Positions 7,730-16,691 of a stretch of DNA of 64,000 bases are shown piece by piece. Each line of letters starts with the position of its first letter. Positions within the stretch are counted from its first letter, which is position 1. Under the pieces are notes generated by a model. That model was not told the origin of the DNA. It saw nothing but the letters and a program-made list of their open reading frames with translations, and ran no database searches. Origin of the DNA: AA29 sp041481445 (GTDB taxonomy: Bacteria > Acidobacteriota > Vicinamibacteria > Fen-336); contig JBGPBV010000010.1 in the NCBI GenBank assembly GCA_041481445.1, positions 1 to 64,000 of the forward strand. The letters run 5' to 3'. The position numbers and the translations under genes are program-made.

Positions 7730-8439
7730 CCGACCTCGCGCAGGACGCGGAACCCGTAGTCCGCGTACCGGTACGACGGCGGCAGGCTGCTGCGCGCGGC
7801 CGGCGTGGACCAGCGCACGTGATGGCGCCACGACCCGCCGCGGCTCGCGCGGCGCTCGCCCTCCTCGGGACCGCACGGGTCGCGCTCGGGCGCGACCGCA
7901 TAGAAGGCTTCCGCGTACCAGTCGAGGCACCATTCGTGGACGAGCGTGGTGACGTCGTGCACGCCGTAGCCGTTCGCGGTCCCCCGCCCGACCGGCCACG
8001 GCGCCTCGAGCCGGCCGGCCGGCACTTCTCCCTCCGGAAGCGCGGCCCCCCAGGCGGTGGCCGCCTCGGCGAGCCCGCCGCGGGCCGCACGCTCCCATTC
8101 CGCCTCCGTCGGCAGCCGCCAGGTCCCGCCCCACACCCGTCCCAGCCACTCGGCGAAGGCGGCGGCGTCGAACCAGGTCACGCCGACGACGGGCTGGCCG
8201 GGGTCCGCGAAGGCGCGGTGCGACCACCAGGGCGGCGGGGCGTTGCCGGTGTCGGCCAGGAAGGGAGCGTATTCCGCCCGCGTCACCGGCGTGCGTCCGA
8301 GCAGGAACGCGCCGACCTCGACTTCGTGGACGGGCGCCTCGTCCGGGCGGCCGTCGGGGGCGCCCATCCGGAACCGTCCGCCGGGGATCGACACGAGAGA
8401 GGGTGCGCACGACGTCGCGGACGAGGTGTCGGGTGTCAC
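7726..8439 (-). CDS. FGE/SUMF1-type domain protein lacking the FGE cysteines
   Basis: A sulfatase-modifying-factor fold: VSIPGGRFRMG near the N-terminus, then LGRTPVTRAEYAPFL, VVGVTWFDAAAFAEWLG, RLPTEAEWERAARG and the final GFRVLRE. True formylglycine-generating enzymes carry active-site cysteines in the region after RGGSW; here it reads RHHVRWSTPAARS, with none, so C-alpha-formylglycine synthesis is not expected. Such domains often serve as ligand-binding or ergothioneine-type oxygenase scaffolds. Start: the GTG at 8439 gives a short N-terminus; an upstream GTG at 8460 would overlap the likely -10. No signal peptide. Coupled to the PilZ gene by an ATGA overlap. Confidence 0.78.
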   Translation of the reverse strand: MTPDTSSATSCAPSLVSIPGGRFRMGAPDGRPDEAPVHEVEVGAFLLGRTPVTRAEYAPFLADTGNAPPPWWSHRAFADPGQPVVGVTWFDAAAFAEWLGRVWGGTWRLPTEAEWERAARGGLAEAATAWGAALPEGEVPAGRLEAPWPVGRGTANGYGVHDVTTLVHEWCLDWYAEAFYAVAPERDPCGPEEGERRASRGGSWRHHVRWSTPAARSSLPPSYRYADYGFRVLREVG

Positions 8440-8464
8440 GGTTCGTGAAACCGTGCGCACTATA
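8437..8464 (-). promoter_or_regulatory. Candidate promoter and operator-like inverted repeat of the FGE-like gene
   Basis: On the minus strand a TATAGT hexamer (8459-8464) precedes a perfect 7-base inverted repeat (CACGGTT/AACCGTG, 5-base spacer, 8437-8455) that covers the expected transcription start and the proposed GTG. The position suits a repressor site. The regulator is unknown and no -35 is evident. Confidence 0.35.
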
Positions 8465-8522
8465 GCATCGCGCGAAGGACGGCCGCGGGGCATCGGTTAT
8501 CCTGGCGCCGTGGTGCTTCCCG

Positions 8523-8529
8523 AAGGAGG
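8523..8529 (+). promoter_or_regulatory. Strong ribosome binding site of the M28 peptidase gene
   Basis: GAAGGAGGT followed shortly by the ATG at 8533, a near-perfect Shine-Dalgarno. It fixes the start and contrasts with the SD-less starts of many other genes here. Confidence 0.7.
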
Positions 8530-8532
8530 TCC

Positions 8533-10248
8533 ATGAGATTCGCGATCGCCGCCCTCGTGGCCATGGCCGTGACGACGCCGGCGGGCGCCGAGTCGCCCGT
8601 CCCCGCTCGACCTCGCCCGCGTTCCGCTCCGCCCGTCGCCCCGGTGGTGCTGACCGCGCCCGAGCGCGCGGCGGCGCGGACGATCACCGCGGACGTCCTG
8701 CGCGGCCACATCCGCTTCCTCGCCAGCGACCTGCTCGGCGGGCGGGGACCGGCCACGCCCGGCGACCGGCTCGCCCAGCAGTACATCGCGGCCCAGATGG
8801 AGGGCATCGGCCTCCAGCCCGGGGCCCCCGGCGGAGGATGGCTCCAGCCCTTCGACATCGTGGGCATCACCAGCCACAACCCCGAGGTGGCCACGCTGAC
8901 CAGGGGCTCGGAGAAGGTGGACCTCAAGTACAAGGACGACTACATCGCGTTCTCGGGGGTGGGCGCGCCGGAGGCGCACGTCGAAGGAGCGGAGGTCGTG
9001 TTCGTCGGCTACGGCATCGTGGCCCCCGAGTACCAGTGGGACGACTACAAGGGAGCGGACCTCAAGGGCAAGGTCCTCCTGATGATGAACAACGACCCCG
9101 CGGACGACCCGAAGCTGTTCGCGGGCAAGACGCGCCTCTACTACGGCCGGTGGACCTACAAGTACGAGACCGCGGCCCGCCAGGGCGCGGCGGGCGCAAT
9201 CATCATCCACACCGAGCCCTCCGCCGGCTACCGGTGGCAGGTCGTGACCAGCTCGTGGTCGGGGGAGAACTTCACGCTTCCGTCCGAGGGCGCTCCGCAC
9301 GTGCAGATCGAGGGCTGGGCCACGGAGGAGGCCTCCCGGCGCATCGCGCGCCTGGGCGGCCAGGACCTCGACGCCCTCCGCGCGGCGGCCGAGAAGCGCG
9401 ACTTCAAGCCGGTGCCGCTGGGCGTCACCCTGAGCCTGGCCCTCCGCAACGACGTGCAGAAGAAGCAGAGCGCGAACGTGATCGGCCGCCTGCCCGGGCG
9501 TGATCCCGCGGGGGAGGAGGCCGTCCTCTACACCGCGCACCACGACCACTTCGGCACGCGCGAGGCGAGCAAGCCGGGCGAGGACGTCATCTACAACGGG
9601 GCCCGCGACAACGCGAGCGGCGTGGCCGCCGTGCTCGCCATCGCGCGGGCCATGAAGGCGATGACGGTGCCTCCGCGGCGCGCGATCCTGTTCGCGGCGG
9701 TGGCGGGCGAGGAGCAGGGCCTGCTCGGGTCCGAGTACCTCGCCGCCCATCCCCCGGTGCCGATCGGACGGATCGCCGCCAACATCAACGTCGACGAGCT
9801 GGGCATCTGGGGCCGCACGCGCGACATGATCATGATCGGCGAGGGCAAGTCGACGCTCGACACCGTGGTGGAGGCGATCGCGGCCGCGCAGGGCGGGCGC
9901 CGCATCGTGCCCGACCAGAACCCGGACAAGGGGTACTTCTACCGCTCGGACCAGTTCAACCTGGCCAAGATGGGCGTGCCCGCCGCCTACCTCGAGGCGG
10001 GCGTGGACGTGATCGGCAAGCCCGCGGGATGGGGAGCGGAGCAGCACGCCCACTACGAGGAGGTCGACTACCACCAGCCCTCCGACGAGCTGCGGCCGGA
10101 CTGGGACTTCACGGGCGCGGTCGAGGACACGCAGCTCCTCTTCTATCTCGGGACCAAGGTCGCCGAAGGCCGCTACCTGCCGAGCTGGAACCCGGGCGAC
10201 GAGTTCGAGGCGGCGCGGAAGGCGGCGCTGGCGGCGGCGGCACGCTGA
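8533..10248 (+). CDS. Secreted M28-family zinc aminopeptidase with PA domain
   Basis: A 571-residue exported peptidase. Residues 1-19 form a Sec signal peptide (MRFAIAALVAM, cleavage after AGA). A protease-associated domain insert lies at about 140-270. The catalytic M28 part has AHHDHFG near residue 337, GARDNASG, AGEEQGLLGSEYL (general base and metal-bridging Glu), NINVDELG and a late His in HYEEVDYHQPSDE. These are the two-zinc ligands of the family, so it should remove N-terminal residues from peptides in the periplasm or outside. Length and order match bacterial M28 proteins with PA inserts. It is monocistronic and divergent from the FGE-like gene. Confidence 0.92.
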   Translation: MRFAIAALVAMAVTTPAGAESPVPARPRPRSAPPVAPVVLTAPERAAARTITADVLRGHIRFLASDLLGGRGPATPGDRLAQQYIAAQMEGIGLQPGAPGGGWLQPFDIVGITSHNPEVATLTRGSEKVDLKYKDDYIAFSGVGAPEAHVEGAEVVFVGYGIVAPEYQWDDYKGADLKGKVLLMMNNDPADDPKLFAGKTRLYYGRWTYKYETAARQGAAGAIIIHTEPSAGYRWQVVTSSWSGENFTLPSEGAPHVQIEGWATEEASRRIARLGGQDLDALRAAAEKRDFKPVPLGVTLSLALRNDVQKKQSANVIGRLPGRDPAGEEAVLYTAHHDHFGTREASKPGEDVIYNGARDNASGVAAVLAIARAMKAMTVPPRRAILFAAVAGEEQGLLGSEYLAAHPPVPIGRIAANINVDELGIWGRTRDMIMIGEGKSTLDTVVEAIAAAQGGRRIVPDQNPDKGYFYRSDQFNLAKMGVPAAYLEAGVDVIGKPAGWGAEQHAHYEEVDYHQPSDELRPDWDFTGAVEDTQLLFYLGTKVAEGRYLPSWNPGDEFEAARKAALAAAAR

Positions 10249-10267
10249 GCGCGCGCCACGGCCGGAA

Positions 10268-11110
10268 TCACTCTCCGGCCAGCGTCACCATCGAGATCTC
10301 CGGGGGCACCCGGAAACGCAGGGGCAGGATGCTCGTGCCCAGCCCGGTGCTGACGAACAGGCGGCGCCCCCCCTCGACCACGAGGCCCGAGGCATAGCGC
10401 TGCCCGTAGCGCGACGGCACGATCGGACGGCCCAGGAGCGGGAGCGCGACCTGGCCGCCGTGCGTGTGGCCGGCCAGGGTCAGGGCGACGCGGTCGGGGA
10501 CCTCGGGGAACACGTCGGGGTTGTGCTCGAGCAGGATGACGGGCTCGCCCGCCGGCACGCCGGCCAGCGCGCGCGGGATGTCGACCGGCCGCGTCCAGAG
10601 GTCACCCAGCCCGGCCACCCAGAATCGATCGGGGCCCGCCGCCACCGGCACCGCCTCGTTCTCCAGGACGCGGATGCCGGCCCGCTGGAGGGCGGCGCCG
10701 ACGCGCTCCCCGTCGAACCACCAGTCGTGGTTGCCGAGCACGCTCAGGACGCCGTGCCGCGCCTCGAGCCGGGCCAGCCTCTCCCCGATCCGCTCCGGCG
10801 TCTGGAACTCTCCGCCGGGCACGCCGTGGATCACGAAGTCGCCGAGCAGGACGATGAGGTCGGGGCGCTCCGCGTTGGTGCGCGCGACCACCTCGTCCAG
10901 GCGATCGAGGCCCATGTGGGGCGCGCCCACGTGCAGGTCGCTGAGCACCGCGATCCTCACCGCCGCGTGCTCGCGCGGCCATCGCGGAGAGACGATGCGG
11001 ACCGGCCGCACCACCAGGCGCGCGGGCTCCACGAGCACGGACCAGGCCAGGAGGGCCAGCCCGGCCAGGGACGGGACGGCCCCGATCATGAGCCGGCGGC
11101 GGCGCGTCAT
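10268..11110 (-). CDS. Membrane-anchored metallophosphoesterase (YkuE/YaeI-like)
   Basis: A 280-residue protein with one N-terminal membrane helix (about 8-26) and a calcineurin-like domain. The five motifs are present: AVLSDLHVG, VLLGDFV, LGNHDWW, LEHNPD and LAGHTHGGQ, giving the Asp/His/Asn dinuclear metal site. YaeI/YkuE-type enzymes act on phosphodiester or pyrophosphate bonds, in some cases of lipid precursors such as UDP-2,3-diacylglucosamine, but the substrate cannot be read from the sequence. It lies divergent from the dehydrogenase at 11155. Confidence 0.88.
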   Translation of the reverse strand: MTRRRRLMIGAVPSLAGLALLAWSVLVEPARLVVRPVRIVSPRWPREHAAVRIAVLSDLHVGAPHMGLDRLDEVVARTNAERPDLIVLLGDFVIHGVPGGEFQTPERIGERLARLEARHGVLSVLGNHDWWFDGERVGAALQRAGIRVLENEAVPVAAGPDRFWVAGLGDLWTRPVDIPRALAGVPAGEPVILLEHNPDVFPEVPDRVALTLAGHTHGGQVALPLLGRPIVPSRYGQRYASGLVVEGGRRLFVSTGLGTSILPLRFRVPPEISMVTLAGE

Positions 11111-11114
11111 CCCT

Positions 11115-11144
11115 TTGACCCGGGCGGCGCCGGCGTGCTACACG
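11115..11144 (+). promoter_or_regulatory. Candidate promoter of the alcohol dehydrogenase gene
   Basis: TTGACC at 11115-11120 and TACACG at 11139-11144 with an 18-base spacer and a TGC element before the -10. Transcription would start within a few bases of the ATG at 11155. The reverse strand of the same AT-richer core also reads TAGCAC, a weak -10 for the divergent phosphoesterase gene. Confidence 0.45.
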
Positions 11145-11154
11145 CGGGTTGGCG

Positions 11155-12111
11155 ATGCGCGCGCTCTGGCTGGAGGCGCCGGACCTCCGTTACCGTGACG
11201 ACCTGACGCCGCCCTTGGCTCCGCCCGGCGAGGCCGTCGTGCGCGTGATCCTGGCCGGCATCTGCGGCACCGACCTCGAGCTCCAGCGCGGCTACTATCC
11301 GTTCGCGGGGATCCCCGGGCACGAGTTCGTGGGCGTGGTCGAGGAGGCGCCGGGCGCCCCGGGATGGATCGGCCGGCGCGTCGTCGGCGAGATCAACGCC
11401 GCCTGCGGCGCCTGCGCGACCTGCCGGGCCGGCCGGCGGACCCACTGCCCCGTGCGCACCGTCCTCGGAATCCGCGGCCGTGCGGGGGCCTTCGCCGAGC
11501 GGCTCGTGCTCCCCATCGAGAACCTGCTCGAGGTGCCGGCGGGCGTTCCCGACGAGGAGGCGGTCTTCACCGAGCCGCTGGCCGCGGCGCTGCACGTCCA
11601 GGCCCAGGTCGAGTTCCGGGGGGACCTGCGGGTGGTGGTGCTGGGGGCGGGCCGGCTCGGGACGCTGGTGGCACGCACCCTCGCCCGCACGGGCGCGGAG
11701 CTGCGCGTGGTGGCGCGCGCCGCCTCTCGGCGCGACCGCCTGCGGGCGGAGGGGCTCGACGCCGTGGCTCCGGACGACGTGGAGGCGCGGCGGGCCGACG
11801 TGGTGGTGGACTGCACCGGCCATCCCGAGGGCCTGGCCCAGGCCAGGGCCGCCGTGCGCCCTCGCGGCACCATCGTCCTCAAGAGCACGTATGCCGGGGA
11901 GGCGGCGGTGAACCTCTCCTCCGTCGTGGTGGACGAGGTCACGGTGGTGGGCTCGCGCTGCGGCGCCTTCGCGCCGGCCCTGGAGGCGCTGGCCGCGCGC
12001 TCGGTGCACGTGGCGGACCTCGTGGACGAGCGGCTCCCCCTCGCCCGCGGCGTGGAGGCGTTCGCCCGGGCGGGACGCGCGGGCGTCCTGAAGGTGCTGC
12101 TCGAACCCTAG
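11155..12111 (+). CDS. Zinc-dependent medium-chain alcohol dehydrogenase
   Basis: About 318 residues, MDR superfamily. The catalytic-zinc site is visible (GICGTDLEL, then GHEFVGVVE); the structural-zinc lobe has four cysteines in the CGACATCRAGRRTHC segment; the dinucleotide-binding loop is VVLGAGRLG. The threonine/sorbitol dehydrogenase branch is the closest type I recognise, but the chain is short for the family (usually 340-360) and the substrate is unknown. The ATG at 11155 fits the family N-terminus; an in-frame TTG at 11149 is less likely. Convergent with the ATP-grasp-like gene, with five bases between the stops. Confidence 0.85.
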   Translation: MRALWLEAPDLRYRDDLTPPLAPPGEAVVRVILAGICGTDLELQRGYYPFAGIPGHEFVGVVEEAPGAPGWIGRRVVGEINAACGACATCRAGRRTHCPVRTVLGIRGRAGAFAERLVLPIENLLEVPAGVPDEEAVFTEPLAAALHVQAQVEFRGDLRVVVLGAGRLGTLVARTLARTGAELRVVARAASRRDRLRAEGLDAVAPDDVEARRADVVVDCTGHPEGLAQARAAVRPRGTIVLKSTYAGEAAVNLSSVVVDEVTVVGSRCGAFAPALEALAARSVHVADLVDERLPLARGVEAFARAGRAGVLKVLLEP

Positions 12112-12116
12112 CCCCC

Positions 12117-13454
12117 TCACCCGACGACGAACGTGGGCACGCTCCCCCCGCCTGCGCTCACGTTGATCACCGAGCTGCGCGAGGCGCGCGTGACCGCGCC
12201 CACGTCCGCGCCCCCCACGTAGAACGGGTTCACGTTCACCTTGAGCGGCGCCTCCACGAGCTCGCCGTCGGCCAGGACGGGGAACACCTCCTCCGGGATG
12301 GCCACCCTCTCCTGCACGACCCAGGGCTCGCCGAGCCCGGCCTGGACCGCCCGCGACCAGTCCTCGGGCGAGGTCTCGTCCCCGACCAGGACCGAGCGCC
12401 CCCCGTATCCGTGCGCGGGCTTGAGGACGAGCCCGTCCCGATGCTCCATCACGTGCGGCACCAGGTCGACGTCCCGGCCGTCGCGCACGGTGCGCCGCTC
12501 GGCCAGGCGGCGGGTCCAGGGCACCACCCGCCGCACCAGCTCGGCCTCCTCCGCGCTCATCAACGAGGCGAAGGCCTCGTCGGTCAGGATCGCGAAGAAG
12601 GCCTTGTCCTCGGAGAGGCGGCAGCGGAGCGAGTTCACGAAGACGGCCAGACCGTCGCGGTAGGCCCGCAGGAAGGCCCGCACCTGGTCCTCCCGCTCGA
12701 GCAGCTCGCTGAGCACCGCCCGCCGGTAGACGACGTCGACGGCGCGCCCGTCCGCGAGCAGGCGGCCGCCCGCGATCTCCATCCGCCGCGGGTCGGCCAG
12801 GAGGCACTCGATCCCGCGGGCTTCGAAGCGCGCGGCCACGATCTCCTGGTCCGCACGCGTCTTGACGTCTGCCCAGTCGACGATGGCCACCACGGGGTCG
12901 GCGGCCCGCCGCCGCTCCGACTTCCAGGCCCACACCACCGCGTCGATCAGGGCCGGCGTCGAGGGGGCGTACTCGACGGAGTGGTCCCGGGCGAAGTCGC
13001 GGAAGAGCGGCAGGTCGGCGAACACCTCGGCCATGCGGTCGCCGTAGCCGAAGCCGGCGGGGGCGTCGCTGTTGATCTCGATGAACCGGGGACCGTCGGG
13101 GCCGAGGAAGGCGTCCAGGCGGGAGAGGAGGACGTCGGGCGGGCCGGGATCGAGAGACACCCAGCGCGCCTCCGCCTCCGGGGTGCCGAGGAACGCGCAC
13201 AGCGCGCCCGCGTCGCCCCCGAAGACCGCCCGCGCCGCGCGCGACGCCACCGTCATGAGGCGGCGCCCCGCCGCCCGCATTGCGTCCCATTGCGCGCGCT
13301 CCACGAAGCAGGGGCGCAGGCAGGTGCGCATGGGCTCGCCGTCGAAGAGGATCCCGGCGGCGCGGAAGGCCTCCTCCAGCCACCGCGCCTGGTCGTAGGC
13401 CCCGCGCCGGTCCGCCTCCACCCGGCGGTTGTACTCGGCGGCGTGGAGGGACAC
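12117..13454 (-). CDS. Circularly permuted ATP-grasp-like protein (glutathionylspermidine synthase type)
   Basis: A 445-residue soluble protein. GPRFIEINSDAPAGFGYG near residue 120 and LKPAHGYGGRSV near residue 345 resemble the metal-binding and glycine-rich ATP loops of permuted ATP-grasp enzymes related to glutathionylspermidine synthase. These enzymes join a carboxylate to an amine using ATP. The C-terminal NVSAGGGSVPTFVVG is a conserved-looking tail. The substrate is unknown. It ends head-on against the dehydrogenase and lies 12 bases upstream of the pyrC stop on the same strand, but nothing suggests a role in pyrimidine synthesis. Confidence 0.6.
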   Translation of the reverse strand: MSLHAAEYNRRVEADRRGAYDQARWLEEAFRAAGILFDGEPMRTCLRPCFVERAQWDAMRAAGRRLMTVASRAARAVFGGDAGALCAFLGTPEAEARWVSLDPGPPDVLLSRLDAFLGPDGPRFIEINSDAPAGFGYGDRMAEVFADLPLFRDFARDHSVEYAPSTPALIDAVVWAWKSERRRAADPVVAIVDWADVKTRADQEIVAARFEARGIECLLADPRRMEIAGGRLLADGRAVDVVYRRAVLSELLEREDQVRAFLRAYRDGLAVFVNSLRCRLSEDKAFFAILTDEAFASLMSAEEAELVRRVVPWTRRLAERRTVRDGRDVDLVPHVMEHRDGLVLKPAHGYGGRSVLVGDETSPEDWSRAVQAGLGEPWVVQERVAIPEEVFPVLADGELVEAPLKVNVNPFYVGGADVGAVTRASRSSVINVSAGGGSVPTFVVG

Positions 13455-13466
13455 GCTCCGCCTTCC

Positions 13467-14755
13467 CTAGCGGCGTGTCCCGAAGACGATCCGGCCGCCC
13501 ACGATCGTCATCACCGGCGCGCCGCGGAGCGTCCAGCCTCCGAAGGGCGTGTTCCGTCCCTTGCTCAGGAACCGCGCGGGATCGACCTTGGCCCGCCGGG
13601 CGAGGTCGAGCACGGTCACGTCGGCGGGAGAGCCGGGAGCGAGGGTGCCGCCCGGGAGGCCCAGGAGCGCGGCCGGCCGCGTCGAGAGCAGCTCGATCAG
13701 GCGCGCCAGGCCGAGGAGGCCGGGGGCGACGAGACGATCGAGGCACAGCGCCACCGCCGTCTCCAGGCCGACGATCCCGAAGGCGGCCTGGTCGTACTCC
13801 ACCTTCTTGTCGTCCACGGTGTGGGGGGCGTGGTCGGTGGCGATGCAGTCGATGGCGCCGTCACGCAGTCCCTGGAGGAGGGCCTGCCGGTCCTCCTCCG
13901 CGCGCAGGGGCGGGTTCATCTTGGTGGCGGTGTCGTACTCCGACGTGCGCACCGCCTCGTCGGTCAGCAGGAGGTGGTGCGGCGTGGCCTCCGCGCTGAC
14001 GCGCACCCCGCGCGCCTTGCCGCGCCGGACGGCGTCCACGGCGGCGGCGGTGCTCGCGTGCGCGATGTGGACCTTGCTCGCGGTGAGCTCGGCCAGCATC
14101 ACGTCACGCTCGACCACCATCGCCTCCGCGACCCCCGGGGCCCCCCGCAGGCCCAGCCGCGTGGCCACCGGCCCCTCGTTCATCGACGCCCCCTGGGCCA
14201 GCGTGGGCTCCTCGCAGTGGTCGATGACGGTGAGGTCGAAGGCCTTCGCGTACTCGAGGGCGCGGCGCATGACGCGCGCGCTGGCCACCGGCCGCCCGTC
14301 GTCGGAGACGGCCACGCAGCCCGCCTCGCGCAGGTCCCCGTACTCGGCCAGCTCCTCCCCTCTCGACCCGCGCGTGATGGCCCCGATCGGCCACACGCGC
14401 GCCGCCCCCTCGCGGCGCGCCGTCTCCAGGATCGCGCGGGTGATGCCGGCCTGGTCGTTCACCGGCTCCGTGTTCGGCATGGCGCAGACGGCGGTGAATC
14501 CCCCGGCGGCCGCGGCCCGGGTGCCGGTGGCGATCGTCTCCTTGTCCTCCCGCCCGGGCTCGCGCAGGTGGGTGTGGAGGTCGATGAAGCCCGGGCAGAC
14601 GACCAGCCCCGCCATGTCCACGACCTCCGCCCCCCGCGCCGCCACCCGCACGTCCAGCTCCGCCACCTGTCCGTCCACCAGGAGCAGGTCGAGGTCGGCG
14701 TCGAGGGAGCGGCCGGGGTCGATCACGCGGCCGCCCTTGAGGAGCAGGCGCCCGC

Positions 14756-14759
<4 letters not shown>
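13467..14759 (-). CDS. pyrC: Dihydroorotase
   Basis: A 430-residue class I dihydroorotase that closes carbamoyl-aspartate to dihydroorotate. Metal site: DLHTHLREPG near the N-terminus, HCEEP, HIAHAST and ATDHAPHT; MPNTEPVND marks the substrate-binding loop. The start is the GTG at 14759, overlapping the pyrB stop (GTGA); a much longer reading upstream lies inside pyrB and is not used. Length is typical for the bacterial PyrC/AllB-like type (420-430). It is the last gene of the minus-strand pyrRBC cluster. Confidence 0.95.
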
Positions 14760-15684
<925 letters not shown>

Positions 15685-15688
<4 letters not shown>

Positions 15689-16347
15689 CTCCGCCGCCTC
15701 CGCGTCCGGGAGGGGCCGCGCGTCTTCCCCGCGCGGGCGGGGGCGCGGGTCGGGGCCGCGGGCGCCTTCCGGGCGCGCGGGGCGGGCGCGGCCGCGCGCT
15801 CGAGCAGGACCACGCGGTCGTCGCCGTCCTCCTCGCGGAGCCGGACCTGCACCACCTCGTCGCGGGTGGTGGTGAGGGTGCGCCCGGCGTAGTCGGCGTG
15901 GATGGGCAGCTCGCGGTGGCCGCGGTCGACGAGGACGGCCAGCTCGATGCGCGACGGCCGCCCGAAGTCGATCAGCTCGTCGAGGGCGGCGCGCACGGTG
16001 CGGCCGGTGAAGAGCACGTCGTCCACCAGCACCACCGTGCGCCCGTCGATGGAGGTCGGGATGTCGGTGCCCCTCAGCACCGGCTGCGGGCCCACCGTGG
16101 TCAGGTCGTCGCGGTAGAGCGTGATGTCCAGCGCGCCCACCGGCGGCTCCACTCCCGCCGCCTCCCGCAGGACGCGGGCCAGGCGCCGCGCCAGCGGCAC
16201 CCCGCGCGTGCGCACGCCCACGAGCACGGTGCCGCGGATGTCCGGGTGCCGCTCCAGGATCTCGTGCCCGATGCGGGAGAGGGTGAGGGCCAGGCGGCCG
16301 GCGTCCATCAGCTCCTGCCGCTCTCGGTAGGACGGGGACGGCGCCAT
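15685..16347 (-). CDS. pyrR: PyrR: pyrimidine operon regulator/uracil phosphoribosyltransferase, with basic tail
   Basis: A 220-residue protein. Residues 10-180 are a PRTase fold with the PRPP loop VVLVDDVLFTGRTVRA and the family segments LVGVRTRGVPLA and LDITLYRDDL. PyrR binds pyr mRNA in response to UMP and often has uracil phosphoribosyltransferase activity. The usual length is about 180; here a C-terminal extension of about 40 residues is Arg, Ala and Pro rich and could add RNA or DNA affinity. The ATG overlaps the csaA stop by one base (TGATG). I see no PyrR-type attenuator leader upstream. Confidence 0.93.
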
Positions 16348-16676
16348 CAGCTGATCTTGCCGCCGTCGGGGACGGGGCGCTCGGGGATGAGGAGGACGTT
16401 CTCGCCCTTGCCGTTCTCGACGGCGAGGACCAGGACCTCCGAGTCCAGGCCGGCCACGCGCCGCGACGGCAGGTTCACCACTGCCACCACCTGCAGCCCG
16501 ACCAGGTCCGCCGCCTCGTAGAGGTCGGCGATCTGGGCGCTGGACCGGCGCTGGCCCAGCTCACCGAAGTCCACCCGCAGGGAGAAGGCCGGCTTGCGCG
16601 CGCCGCGCAGGACCTCCGCCGCGACCACGGTCCCCACGCGAAGGTCCAGGGTGAGGAAGTCGTCGACGGTGGCCAA
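16347..16676 (-). CDS. csaA: CsaA/Trbp111-type tRNA-binding protein
   Basis: A 109-residue OB-fold protein like the C-terminal domain of methionyl-tRNA synthetase. LDLRVGTVVAAE at the N-terminus, the SSAQIADLY region, VVAVVNLPSRRVAG and the final LLIPERPVPDGGKIS are characteristic. Free-standing members bind tRNA or act as export-related chaperones; dimerisation is expected. It lies between the phosphodiesterase-like gene (15 bases upstream) and pyrR (one-base overlap), so it is read with the pyr genes. Confidence 0.9.
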   Translation of the reverse strand: MATVDDFLTLDLRVGTVVAAEVLRGARKPAFSLRVDFGELGQRRSSAQIADLYEAADLVGLQVVAVVNLPSRRVAGLDSEVLVLAVENGKGENVLLIPERPVPDGGKIS

Positions 16677-16691
16677 GACGGCCGGATGGTA

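Noticed and set aside
7726..8439. Formylglycine-generating enzyme with a sulfatase partner
   Set aside because: The catalytic cysteines are missing and there is no sulfatase with a CxPxR motif in the window.
16677..16691. PyrR attenuator leader
   Set aside because: Only 15 bases separate csaA from the gene before it. No leader hairpins can be placed.
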